The notes beneath the pieces are model-generated. The model searched no databases. It was not told the origin of the DNA and worked only from the letters and a program-made list of their open reading frames with translations. DNA of 15,650 nucleotides, taken from NCBI GenBank assembly GCA_050486105.1, contig JBJHCR010000138.1, positions 1 through 15,650 on the forward strand, given 5' to 3'. This stretch comes from JAEXNA01 sp050486105 (GTDB lineage Bacteria > Vulcanimicrobiota > Xenobia > Xenobiales > JADMJV01). A program made the translations under genes and the position numbers. Positions 1 through 8,299 of the stretch are shown one piece after another (the first letter of the stretch is position 1; every line of letters begins with the position of its first letter).

Positions 1-2817
1 CGGGAGCAGGCTCGGGAAGAGGCCGCCGCCGAGGGCCGCACCGTGGAGCGAGATGGGGAATACATCAACCCCAGCGATGTCCGCCTCTACAACCAAGCCG
101 ACCAGATCGCCGCCCGGGAGCAGGCTCGGGAAGAGGCCGCCGCCGCTGATCCGAGTGAACCACTCGTCTTCCCTGACGGACATGTAGGCAATCCCTTTAG
201 CGGCCACAATGCAACAGAGGTGACGGTCACTCCTTGGGATGGCGTGGGAGGCCAGCCCAACGATAGTGTGATCACCATCCTAAGAAACCAAGGGTTCACC
301 GATGAACAGATCTATCAAGCTAATGAAGAGGGTCAAAACCTTGTTGATCTCGTGGCCACAGCCAACGAACTCGAGAATCCGAACATCATCCACCCCGATC
401 AGCAGCTGATCGTCCCCACCACTCAAGGCGCCACCGCTCCTCCCACCCCAGAGGAGTTGGCTCGAGAAGCGGCCTTCGCCGAAGGGCGCACCGTAGAGCG
501 CAATGGGGAGTACATCAACCCCAGCGATGTGCACCTCTACAACCTGGCCGATCAGGCCAGGGAGCGAGAGCGACAAGCCGCCTTCGCCGAGGGCCGCACT
601 GTAGAGCGAGACGGGGAATATATCAACCCCAGCGATGTCCGCCTCTACAACCAAGCCGACCAGATCGCCGCTGCTCAGGAGCAGACTCGGGAAGAGGCCT
701 TCGCCGAGGGCCGCACTGTAGAGCACGATGGCGAGTTTATCAATCCCAGTGATGTTCGCCTATACAACCAAGCCGCCCAAGCCGAAGAGGCTGCCCAACC
801 CATCTCACGGGTGGTCGAGTCAGGCTCTGGAGAGGTTATCGAGACTTTTGATAACGGTAGTACTGTTAGAACCTTCGAACGAGATGGAGTCGAATTCGTT
901 GAGACCGTCCGCGAGACCAACGGCGGAGTTCATACCGAAGTTGTCTATAATCAGGATGGTGTAGATTACACTCAGACCACGACTGTGGCCGACGACGGCC
1001 GCATCGTCAGGGTCATAGATGCCAACCAGGGCGACATCACCACGCGGACCGAAGAGATCACCGAAACCTCGGATTTAGCTTTTCAGGATCTGGTGGAAAA
1101 CGAGTCGGTGACGAACGGCCTCATCATCCCGGCGATCGCTGATCCCGCTCAGGTTGTCACCACCCGACAAACCGTGATCGACAACACCGTCCGACCACCC
1201 GTGGAACGTCCGATCACCGAAACTGTCACCGTCAGTCAGAGAACCGACCTTCCCTCGGTCGAGAATGGGACGATCTTTTTCCAGAGAGCCGGTCTCACTC
1301 ATGAGCTGGCTCCCATCCTTGATCCTGTGGATTTGGGCCAAGACCTTGAGCTCAATACCACTGAAAGCGGTTTCTATGTAACCAATCAAGTGGTGACGAC
1401 CTTCGATGAGGAGGGGTCTGTAGCCACCTCGTCGAGTCAAGTCAGCACTGAGCAACGAGTGGTGGCCCAAGATCAAAACGGCCAAGACATTTTCATCTCC
1501 GACAACTTCAGTCTCACCACGGATCCCGAAGGACGCGAGGTCGCCACTCGAAGCACGGACTCCCGAGGAGTGGTCACTTCAGATCATGCCATTCGCGAGA
1601 TCGGACCCTATCCTGAAGTCCGAGACCGAATAGGAGAAACCGCCGGAGAATTTCTTAACACCCGCAATACCGTGGTGTATGTAGACGGAGTGACCACCCT
1701 CATCACTCGGGAGTTCGGCGATTACGACACTCCAGGTGAGGACGGAAGAGTCGCCACTGTGCAAACGGCTGGAGGAGTTAGCACCGTCAGCTACCAACAC
1801 ACCTTCGACGATGGTCGTTCTGTCGACGAACAGATTCTCTTTCCCGGGTCCGACACCACCATCGTTAATCGCTCCCGCTTCGAGGAAGACGGGTCCTACA
1901 GCATCACCTCGGTAAGGTCGGGTCAAGGCTTCGTTCAAGAAGAAACCGTACGAGAAGGAAGAGTGGTCAACCCCTCTGATATCGCTCTCTATTCCGATGA
2001 GGACGTTCGGGCTACTTTTCTCGCCAGTGCTCAGGGCAGTTTGGTGGAAGAAACCGTCACTTCAACCAATTATCAAGGCGGCACAACTGTCCAAGAGGCA
2101 ACGTCCTACACTGCCGGTAACGGAGTGGTCTTACAGCATAGCAATGGAGTGACCACTTTTGCGGGTCACAACCGGGAGTTCCTCGCCGTTGACGAGGAGG
2201 GTCAAACGCTCGAGACCGATGAGCAGGGTCAGCTGATGCTTGATGGGGAATTCCTCCGCACCGATAGAGGAGAGACGGTTTCCATCCCGGCTGTGCTCAG
2301 CGAGCCCCGTTCCTTGATCTCAAACGTCAATCGGCTCCTCGAAGCCAACAGCGACATACTCACGGTTGGTGGCCGGCCAAACCCCTTGAACGATCCCAAT
2401 CCGCTTCCTCAAGGCCTGAGGAACAGTGTCTCCTTCTTGGGAGCAGCCTTTGCTACATTCAATATCGGGGCGCAGCTTGTCGACGGGAACTTGCAAGGAG
2501 CAGTTGAGGAGACCGCTTCTGGTGCAGTTTCGCTGGTCGGTGGGGCCAGGCTATTGAGTATGAATCAGCAACTGATCTCCAGGCTTGGGGTCGTTGGAGC
2601 CGGGTTTGGGGTCTACGTGGGAGCCAACCAGATCGCCGACGGTGAGCTGCTTGACGGAGGGGTGAGCCTGCTGAACTCAGCCGGCTTGGCTCTGTCGGTT
2701 TTTCCCAAGACTAAACCTGTAGGACTGATCATACTAGGAACTACCGGACTGTTTTCCTTTGCTCGAGGGGTCAGGGATGCTTTTAGCGAAACCGAGCAGG
2801 CCATGCTTCAAGTGTAG
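1..2817 (+). CDS. LysM-containing, repeat-rich surface protein (5' truncated)
   Basis: The reading frame is open from base 1 and runs 938 codons to TAG. The codons before the first GTG (43) already encode the internal repeat, so the true start lies upstream. Four near-identical copies of an EGRTVERDGEYINPSDVRLY-type unit begin at 31, 481, 589 and 706, separated by Glu/Ala/Gln-rich helical linkers, and a decayed fifth copy lies near 1954-1992. Between copies 1 and 2 (about 259-420) is a LysM-like module: NDSVITIL, then VATANELENPN and HPDQQLIVP, which fits the family's AN-x-L-x-NPN-x-I-x-P-x-Q-x-L pattern for glycan binding. Residues from about nt 820 to 2270 are Thr/Val/Asp/Gly-rich, suggesting repetitive beta structure. 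The last 130 residues are Gly/Ala-rich and hydrophobic, possibly membrane-inserting. An envelope-associated or secreted role is inferred; the repeat unit itself is not one I recognise. Confidence 0.8.
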   Translation, partial: REQAREEAAAEGRTVERDGEYINPSDVRLYNQADQIAAREQAREEAAAADPSEPLVFPDGHVGNPFSGHNATEVTVTPWDGVGGQPNDSVITILRNQGFTDEQIYQANEEGQNLVDLVATANELENPNIIHPDQQLIVPTTQGATAPPTPEELAREAAFAEGRTVERNGEYINPSDVHLYNLADQARERERQAAFAEGRTVERDGEYINPSDVRLYNQADQIAAAQEQTREEAFAEGRTVEHDGEFINPSDVRLYNQAAQAEEAAQPISRVVESGSGEVIETFDNGSTVRTFERDGVEFVETVRETNGGVHTEVVYNQDGVDYTQTTTVADDGRIVRVIDANQGDITTRTEEITETSDLAFQDLVENESVTNGLIIPAIADPAQVVTTRQTVIDNTVRPPVERPITETVTVSQRTDLPSVENGTIFFQRAGLTHELAPILDPVDLGQDLELNTTESGFYVTNQVVTTFDEEGSVATSSSQVSTEQRVVAQDQNGQDIFISDNFSLTTDPEGREVATRSTDSRGVVTSDHAIREIGPYPEVRDRIGETAGEFLNTRNTVVYVDGVTTLITREFGDYDTPGEDGRVATVQTAGGVSTVSYQHTFDDGRSVDEQILFPGSDTTIVNRSRFEEDGSYSITSVRSGQGFVQEETVREGRVVNPSDIALYSDEDVRATFLASAQGSLVEETVTSTNYQGGTTVQEATSYTAGNGVVLQHSNGVTTFAGHNREFLAVDEEGQTLETDEQGQLMLDGEFLRTDRGETVSIPAVLSEPRSLISNVNRLLEANSDILTVGGRPNPLNDPNPLPQGLRNSVSFLGAAFATFNIGAQLVDGNLQGAVEETASGAVSLVGGARLLSMNQQLISRLGVVGAGFGVYVGANQIADGELLDGGVSLLNSAGLALSVFPKTKPVGLIILGTTGLFSFARGVRDAFSETEQAMLQV
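31..780 (+). repeat. Coding repeats: four copies of an NPSDV(R/H)LYN unit
   Basis: Copies start at 31, 481, 589 and 706. Each has about 22 conserved residues: EGRTVE, a DGE(Y/F)INPSDV core, then LYN. Linkers differ in length, giving spacings of 450, 108 and 117 bp; the first spacing holds the LysM-like module. DNA identity between copies 1 and 3 is very high, with only scattered third-position changes, which points to recent duplication or gene conversion. Confidence 0.85.
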
Positions 2818-2868
2818 ACCCTTGACGGTAACTTCATCGTTGCAAGCGAGCGGTTTAGCTCCAACCGA

Positions 2869-3441
2869 TCAGTTTGTGACTGGCTCGTGAGAGAGCAGCT
2901 CCGCTTTGAGTTGGAGTGAATCGGAAAAGTTGGGGTCGAAGGACAAGGAGTCCTCCACGGCCTCCAAGGCCTCATCTATACGTCCTAGCCCCTTCAAGGC
3001 TGAAGCCCTGGTGTGGTGGGAGTGCATCAGCATCTCCGGATCATCGGTTAGGGAGATGGCTTTTTCGGCATCGTAGAGCGCCTCATCGAAGCGAGCCATC
3101 AGGACCCGAGTCCAGCCGCGGTTGTTCCAGCAGTGGGGCAGGCTGTCTACAAGATCCAAAGACCGAGTGTAAAGCTCTTCTGCCTCTTCCAACCTCCCGG
3201 CTCTTCGAGCCTTGTTGCCCTGGTAATAATAGGACCCGGCCTCGGTCCAGTTCTCTTGGCTGACGGATGTGGTGGGGGACACTGTCTGCCCATCTAGAGC
3301 TTCTGCCCTAACCTCAACAGCAGTGCCGCTTGCTTGCTCTGGGGAAGGTGCGTTTCGCTCGGAAATCATTTGAAAACCGATGGCGATAGCACAGACCATC
3401 AAGAAAAACTCTATCGTACCCCGGTCAAAAGGCAAGGACAT
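2869..3441 (-). CDS. Membrane-anchored TPR protein
   Basis: Protein of 190 residues from an ATG. Residues about 9-26 (EFFLMVCAIAIGFQMI) form one hydrophobic segment with no clear signal-peptidase site, so it is probably a signal anchor. A polar linker (about 27-63) follows. From about residue 64 come at least three tetratricopeptide-type helical pairs, with signatures such as GNKARRAGRLEEAEELYTRS, WNNRGWTRVLMARFDEALYD and ASALKGLGRIDEALEAVEDS. TPRs are protein-interaction scaffolds and no enzymatic domain is present. The gene ends 51 bp from the stop of the convergent surface-protein gene and is divergent from the next membrane protein. The partner and function are unknown. Confidence 0.85.
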   Translation of the reverse strand: MSLPFDRGTIEFFLMVCAIAIGFQMISERNAPSPEQASGTAVEVRAEALDGQTVSPTTSVSQENWTEAGSYYYQGNKARRAGRLEEAEELYTRSLDLVDSLPHCWNNRGWTRVLMARFDEALYDAEKAISLTDDPEMLMHSHHTRASALKGLGRIDEALEAVEDSLSFDPNFSDSLQLKAELLSHEPVTN

Positions 3442-3693
3442 GTTAGCTTCTTCGCCTTTGGCCTGTGGACGTCCCCCATTTGAGCCTTACAAGATTCGGC
3501 GTACCAAGCTTCGCCAAAGCCATTTTAGAAAAAGGTGTCATGTGACCCTCTTCCTCGACCACAGCAGTGCACTAGACTGTACCTATACTCCCGTGCGTTG
3601 AGTCGTCCGCATTCTTCGACCAGGATGGATCCGTTCCAGCCCAGCTTTGCTGGCCCACTCAACGCACAGAAGCATAGAAGATTGGAGGCGGCA

Positions 3694-4455
3694 ATGAGAA
3701 TACCTGAAGTCGTTGTCTTGATAGGAACCCTGGCTGCACTCGCCACAATCATCTCCGTTTCATTTGGTCGAATCACAGTGGCTGCGGCGCTCGACATCGG
3801 AATGTTGCTGGCTTGCTTAACCTGGCTGTTCTTCTTGGTCAAGATCCCTTGGGATCTGTATTTCGCCGCCCGTCGAGCCCGGGTGGACGGTCAAGAAAGT
3901 CTAAGTTTGGGGATTGAAGGGGTGCAATCGCAAACTCAACAATTAGCCAAAATGGAGAGATTTCTCCTTATGGGTGCCCTAGGTGGCCACGCTCTGACGG
4001 CCGGAGGAATCTATGGGTTGGCCTACCTTCATCCAGAGTTGGTGAAGCCGGGATTCACTTGGCTCTTCGTAGCTTCGGCCGCGCTTAGGCCGGCTTGGGA
4101 AGGGTATAGTTACCTGCGTCAGAGAGTCAGTGAATTGGCCTCTCACGTTCGCTACCCTCGTGAGGACATCACCACTCTCAAGCATCGGTTCTCTGAGCAA
4201 GTAAGCGCCCACAAAAATCTGGAGCGGCAGTTCAAAGAGTTTGTGGACTCCGGAGAGTTGCGTTTCCACCAATGGGACTCGCTCCTACAGCAGGTGCAGA
4301 GCCGGCAGATTTCGGAACACACTCGCCTAGAAAAGCGAACGATTCAATTGTCTCAACGATTCGAAGAGGCTGTCGAAAAAATGAGTTCAGATCAGGACCT
4401 CCTGGCGGGGGTGCGAGCCTTCGCCCGAATGATACGAGAACCCACTTCGGCATAA
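3694..4455 (+). CDS. Membrane protein with C-terminal coiled coil, unknown function
   Basis: The frame is open from 3535, but I place the start at the ATG at 3694 because GGAGG lies 5 nt upstream (3684-3688) and the upstream codons look non-coding (Cys/Arg/Pro-rich). This gives 253 residues. Two hydrophobic segments lie near the N-terminus (PEVVVLIGTLAALATIISV and AAALDIGMLLACLTWLFFLV) and two more lie around residues 89-134 (LLMGALGGHALTAGGIYGLA and PGFTWLFVASAALRPAW). The last 100 residues are charged and predicted helical (heptad-like Leu/Ile in SEQVSAHKNLERQFKEF and QLSQRFEEAVEKM), consistent with a cytoplasmic coiled coil. No catalytic motif is seen. It converges on the sensor kinase gene with a 40-bp gap. 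I do not recognise a family. Confidence 0.75.
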   Translation: MRIPEVVVLIGTLAALATIISVSFGRITVAAALDIGMLLACLTWLFFLVKIPWDLYFAARRARVDGQESLSLGIEGVQSQTQQLAKMERFLLMGALGGHALTAGGIYGLAYLHPELVKPGFTWLFVASAALRPAWEGYSYLRQRVSELASHVRYPREDITTLKHRFSEQVSAHKNLERQFKEFVDSGELRFHQWDSLLQQVQSRQISEHTRLEKRTIQLSQRFEEAVEKMSSDQDLLAGVRAFARMIREPTSA

Positions 4456-4495
4456 GAATTTGCTCGGAAACATCAATCGAGAGAATGCCTAATGC

Positions 4496-7027
4496 TCAGC
4501 GGCCACCGGCCGAATCTTCTCCCCCATCCTCCTCCCGAGCCTTTGGCAGCGAGATCATGAACAAGTTATGAAGCCCCCCAGAGGGCTGCAATGTGAGGCG
4601 ACCTTGGAGGCGCTCTATAGCTTGGGCGGCAACCCACAGACCCATTCCGTTGCCCTCCCCACATTTCTTAGTCGTGGTGAAAGGGTCAAACACCGAGTCG
4701 AGGAGCTCTGGAGGGACTCCGGGCCCTGAGTCCTTAACCTCCAGGGAAATCGTATCCGCGTTCTGGGCCATTCTGATAGTGATTCGACCCGGCTTATCAT
4801 AGCCCACGGCATCAGAGGCATTCAGAAGAATATTGGTCAAGGCCAGAAAGAGATCGCTCGGGACCCCACGAACTGAGTCCTGGCAATCCGCCTGGATTTC
4901 TATCTCGAGATTCTCTCGCTCCAATCGGAACGCCAGTTGTTCCAAGACCTCTTCCACCGTCTGAAGCGGAGAAAACAGGACTTTGTCCTCTAACGGGGCC
5001 GTTCTGGTGTAGGAAAGGACGCGATCTATGCTCCGGTTAGCAGTGTCGATGGAGCGTCTCATCCCTTCTAGTACTGCAGGCATACGCTCAATGTGGTTCT
5101 TGCTTAGGTGCTCCAAGTGATCTACCGAAAGCCTGAGTGCGCCCAGCGGAGTATTCACTTCGTGAGCTATCGACGAGGCCAGTCGTCCCATAGCCGCCAA
5201 TCTCTCAACCTTGACCAACTCGGCTTGGGATTCGATCAAAGCTTGCTGGGAAACCCTCAAGGACTCGAGAGCCTTAGCCTGCTCCTGCTTGGCCAACAAC
5301 GCTTGCCGCTCGCTGGTGAAAAACTTGAGCAGATGCCGCGCCTGCTCGAACTGGTCGGGGCTCGGCCGGACTTCAAAGTGAACCAGAGCCGAATCTGAAT
5401 TCGGGGGATAACTGAAGGCCGGCTTGTAACTCGGCTTCCCGGTGACGATCTCTCCATCGAGATTCAGCTCCTTGAGGGCCTCGAGAACGATCCTTTCAAG
5501 TTCCCTTAGGGAGCTTGCAGATTCCAGGCGCTCCACTCCTTTAAAAACCAAGGCCTGCAGCCTACTCTGGAGATGCTCCTCATTCCCCCTTTCGTCCGAG
5601 CCCGTGGAGGCAGCGTTGTCCTGACCCTGAGAGATTTGAGAAAAGAGCAAACCTGGCAAAAGCAGCAAGAGAAGAAGAGGAGCGTGCACGGTCATCAAGC
5701 CGGTGGCGATGGCTACTGGAGGTGTCCAAGCCGATTGACTGTCGAGAGTTCCCAATTTTCTTGCCCGCTCGAAAAGGAGTTCATTCAAGATGAGATAGCC
5801 TCCTAAGGCCACGAGATGGGCGAACTCAGGCCAAGGAACGACTTGAAGAATCAAGCCAGTACAAGCTAGAGGAAGAAGCCTGGGTCCGGATTGCCCTATG
5901 ACCTGCGTTAATGATCTCAAGCGGGCGGACCAATCGCTGCCAGAAGGAGTGACGAGAGCACCCAGAGCTGTTCCCCAAAGACTGGCGAGCACCATCGGAA
6001 AGACGACATTTGCCGAAGCCGAAAGCCACAAGAAACCGAGAGACAAGGCTTGGTTCCATTTGTGTGAACACCAACCTTTCACGTAGGCGAGATCGCTGAC
6101 CAAGACCAAGGCGGCGATCAGACTTGCCGTGATCGGTAGTGGAGCCAGGGGTCGTGACCAAAAAGAGAAGGCGATCACCAGTCCGATGACTATCCAAGAG
6201 TTTNNNNNNNNNNGAGTGGTGGTCTGTGCTCCAAACTCCTCAGACGACTCTGTGGCACTTTTCTCAACAAAGGCCTGGACTGCCTGGAGAGCTTCACGAA
6301 ACTCGTCCACGGTCTGGTAGCGATTCCTGGGTGAGGCGGCCAGCGACTTCTCGATGACCTCGGCAAGGCGAGCAGGAACAGTGGGGTTGAGAATCCTCAG
6401 GGGGGTGAGGCGAACAGATTCCGTCGGTGTGTTGGCTGTCCCAGCAAGAAGTTGATACAGGGTGGCCCCAAGGGCGTAAACGTCCGACCGCTGGTCTGTT
6501 TGGCCAAGCCCGAACTGCTCTGGAGGAGCGGTCGGTCCTTGCCCAAAATACTCTGTGTCTTGGACTCGTTCTTCCCTATATCGCCGGGCGGCGTGAAAAT
6601 GGGTCAAAGTTGGCCTGCCGTCACAGAGATAGATCAAGTCCGGTTGGACGGTCCGAAAAATGATTGGGGGGCCTTGGGAGTGTAAGTAGCTCAAGATTTC
6701 GCAGAGCTCGATACCCCAGGTCACCACATCCTGCTGAGATACAGGAGAGGAGACTTCAGAGAGCCTGAGGCCCGCTGGAAATCGCTGCACCAACCAGTAC
6801 CGCTCTTCAGCCTGAAAGAACTCCACCAGACCGTGAATACCTGGGTGCTCCAGACCATTTAGGAGGTTGGACTCCCTATGCAGTGCCAACACGCCTTCGC
6901 TGTCCTCAACGGCAGCAGACCTGACCAGGAAGCGTCCTCCTTCCCGAACGGCGACCGCATATCTCTCCTCGCCGACCGAATCGACCGACTCCAGAGTGTA
7001 CCCTTTGATTTTTTGACCGGTCCTCAA
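4496..7027 (-). CDS. Pseudokinase-membrane-histidine kinase fusion sensor
   Basis: The gene encodes 843 residues including four unknown codons. It starts at TTG, the first usable start after an in-frame stop; AGGGG lies 13 nt upstream. Residues 8-255 have a Ser/Thr kinase fold pattern (RE at 51-52, PPEQFG at 168-173, RSDVYALGATLYQLLAG at 180-196), but the catalytic motifs are gone: the glycine loop is missing, the beta3 Lys position is Arg36, HRDxKPxN reads FRTVQPDL (124-131) and DFG reads HFH (143-145). Residues about 276-465 hold several hydrophobic helices. A coiled coil (about 560-610) leads to an intact histidine kinase: phospho-acceptor His622 in SSIAHEVNTPLGALRLS, N box TNILLNASDAV, G1 KDSGPGVP, F box DPFTTTKK and G2 GEGNGMGLW. 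It probably autophosphorylates in the cytoplasm, with the pseudokinase as a ligand or partner sensor. No response regulator gene is adjacent. Confidence 0.88.
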   Translation of the reverse strand: MRTGQKIKGYTLESVDSVGEERYAVAVREGGRFLVRSAAVEDSEGVLALHRESNLLNGLEHPGIHGLVEFFQAEERYWLVQRFPAGLRLSEVSSPVSQQDVVTWGIELCEILSYLHSQGPPIIFRTVQPDLIYLCDGRPTLTHFHAARRYREERVQDTEYFGQGPTAPPEQFGLGQTDQRSDVYALGATLYQLLAGTANTPTESVRLTPLRILNPTVPARLAEVIEKSLAASPRNRYQTVDEFREALQAVQAFVEKSATESSEEFGAQTTTXXXXNSWIVIGLVIAFSFWSRPLAPLPITASLIAALVLVSDLAYVKGWCSHKWNQALSLGFLWLSASANVVFPMVLASLWGTALGALVTPSGSDWSARLRSLTQVIGQSGPRLLPLACTGLILQVVPWPEFAHLVALGGYLILNELLFERARKLGTLDSQSAWTPPVAIATGLMTVHAPLLLLLLLPGLLFSQISQGQDNAASTGSDERGNEEHLQSRLQALVFKGVERLESASSLRELERIVLEALKELNLDGEIVTGKPSYKPAFSYPPNSDSALVHFEVRPSPDQFEQARHLLKFFTSERQALLAKQEQAKALESLRVSQQALIESQAELVKVERLAAMGRLASSIAHEVNTPLGALRLSVDHLEHLSKNHIERMPAVLEGMRRSIDTANRSIDRVLSYTRTAPLEDKVLFSPLQTVEEVLEQLAFRLERENLEIEIQADCQDSVRGVPSDLFLALTNILLNASDAVGYDKPGRITIRMAQNADTISLEVKDSGPGVPPELLDSVFDPFTTTKKCGEGNGMGLWVAAQAIERLQGRLTLQPSGGLHNLFMISLPKAREEDGGEDSAGGR
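6204..6213. other. Assembly gap (10 N) inside the sensor gene
   Basis: Ten undetermined bases fall between the pseudokinase domain and the first membrane helix of the fusion sensor. The frames on both sides agree if the gap is exactly 10 bases. The real length is unknown, so residues 272-275 and possibly more are missing. Confidence 0.95.
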
Positions 7028-7126
7028 GGTTTGGCAGCAGCCCCTTTCAAAGAGCGACTCTATCTCAACTCAAGGCTGGCTCTTCGTCAGTGTTTGGCAG
7101 ATTGCCCTGTCGATTTTCGAACCTTG

Positions 7127-7573
7127 TCAGGCCTTGAGCCCAGGCGCCTCAGAAAAAGAGGCGTCCTTGGCCACAAACAAAGAGTGAGCTTCGGCCATGG
7201 ACATCCATTCATGCTTGTGTGAATTCGAAATGTACTGAAATTTGCTATAGGTGAGTGTCTTACCCTCTATCTTGCCGTCGGCCCCTTTGACCACTTCGAA
7301 GCCTTCGGGTCGTGAAAACAATGACAGGGGTCCGGGTACGGTAAAGCTGCTTATTCGAACCGAACCGTCTGCAGCTTGCACACGCTCGGAGAAAGAACGA
7401 CCGTCAAGACGCACCTTTACCTCACCGGCATCGCTGGATAGGGTCACCCGATCTTTGACCGGATCGGAATCTCCTGGCTTATTGTCCAGGCCCCGATATC
7501 GATTGATCACTTGGTTGAGGCTCTTCTTGACTTCTCCTGAACTCGCCGAACTGAAATTTCTCTGCAATATCAT
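7127..7573 (-). CDS. Small protein of unknown function
   Basis: The frame is open back to 7780, but that would overlap the divergent zinc-ribbon gene. I choose the ATG at 7573 because AGGAG lies 7 nt upstream; the ATG two codons earlier is only 1 nt from it. This gives 148 residues: a Ser-rich N-terminus, a basic helical stretch (EVKKSLNQVINRYRGL), then short beta-rich segments (DRVTLSSDAGEVKVRLDG, VRISSFTVPGPLSLFSRPEG, KIEGKTLTYSKFQYI). There is no signal peptide, membrane segment or cysteine. It is transcribed in the same direction as the fusion sensor 99 bp downstream and may share its transcript, but I recognise no family. Confidence 0.6.
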   Translation of the reverse strand: MILQRNFSSASSGEVKKSLNQVINRYRGLDNKPGDSDPVKDRVTLSSDAGEVKVRLDGRSFSERVQAADGSVRISSFTVPGPLSLFSRPEGFEVVKGADGKIEGKTLTYSKFQYISNSHKHEWMSMAEAHSLFVAKDASFSEAPGLKA

Positions 7574-7673
7574 GGACATTCTCCTAAACTTGGTTTGAAA
7601 AAAGCTTATCAAATGACTCTGAAAGGACTCTGACAGGCCAGGGCTAGCAGTTTTTGCGCCGAACATACCACCG

Positions 7674-8168
7674 ATGACCGAGCCGTCCTGCCCTCGATGC
7701 CAAATAGCCCTGCTGGACACCGACTTGGGCAAGCTGTGCCCTCGATGCGAGGGGTGCTGGTTGGGTTTTGACCAGCTCACCGTGGCCTTGAGGCTCTCAG
7801 AGGCCGAACTTCAAAGCTCAGAAATTGCGGCCACCCTGTACTTTCGAGAGCCAGGAGTTTCCCTGCGTCCACCAGTGGACTGCCCGACTTGCGGGGCTCG
7901 TTGCCGCAGGCACCTGTACTTGCAGAAAAGTGAAGTGGTGGTAGACACCTGTCAAAGCCACGGAATGTGGCTCGACGATGGGGAACTGGCGAAAATCCGA
8001 GAGTATCTTGCTGCACTCGAAGACCCCGATCCTCACCGCAAGCACTTGGTGGCCCGAGTCAACTATCTTCGTCGATTGGTGGCCTGGAAGAAGCGACGCA
8101 AGCAGGCGGATGCAGCTGAGTCAAATTCGGAGAAGACCGGACGGGAAGACTCAGCGCGGCAGCTTTAA
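7674..8168 (+). CDS. Protein with two zf-TFIIB-type zinc ribbons
   Basis: The protein has 164 residues from an ATG without an obvious Shine-Dalgarno site. It carries two copies of the short zinc ribbon known as zf-TFIIB. Ribbon 1 uses Cys6, Cys9, Cys22 and Cys25 (CPRC ... CPRCEGCWLGFDQL). Ribbon 2 uses Cys70, Cys73, Cys93 and probably His96 (CPTC ... DTCQSHGMWLDDGEL). The WL-x-x-GEL signature after the last ligand pair is typical of the family. A Lys/Arg-rich helical tail (about 125-150) could contact nucleic acid. Bacterial members are mostly of unknown function. The gene is divergent from the small unknown gene, with about 100 bp between them for both promoters. Confidence 0.8.
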   Translation: MTEPSCPRCQIALLDTDLGKLCPRCEGCWLGFDQLTVALRLSEAELQSSEIAATLYFREPGVSLRPPVDCPTCGARCRRHLYLQKSEVVVDTCQSHGMWLDDGELAKIREYLAALEDPDPHRKHLVARVNYLRRLVAWKKRRKQADAAESNSEKTGREDSARQL

Positions 8169-8299
8169 GGGGCTGAGGCGCGAGCGTCATCAAATTTGCA
8201 GTGCTGGACATACCCGCCATGGGGTGGGTGAGGTGAGGAGCCTAAAGCGTCTGGTGCCGTCAGGGAGTGCTTCGTTGTGCGGGCAAACGCCTGAGTGAC

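Noticed and set aside
3561..3589. Promoter with TATACT (3584-3589) for the membrane/coiled-coil gene
   Set aside because: No acceptable -35 sequence lies 16-18 nt upstream (ACAGCA at 17), so the box alone is not enough.
3535..3693. Upstream start for the membrane/coiled-coil protein
   Set aside because: The extra 53 codons are Cys/Arg/Pro-rich and lack a ribosome site, whereas GGAGG sits 5 nt before the ATG at 3694.
7574..7780. N-terminal extension of the small unknown protein back to 7780
   Set aside because: It would overlap the divergent zinc-ribbon gene by about 100 bp and ignores the well-placed AGGAG before the ATG at 7573.
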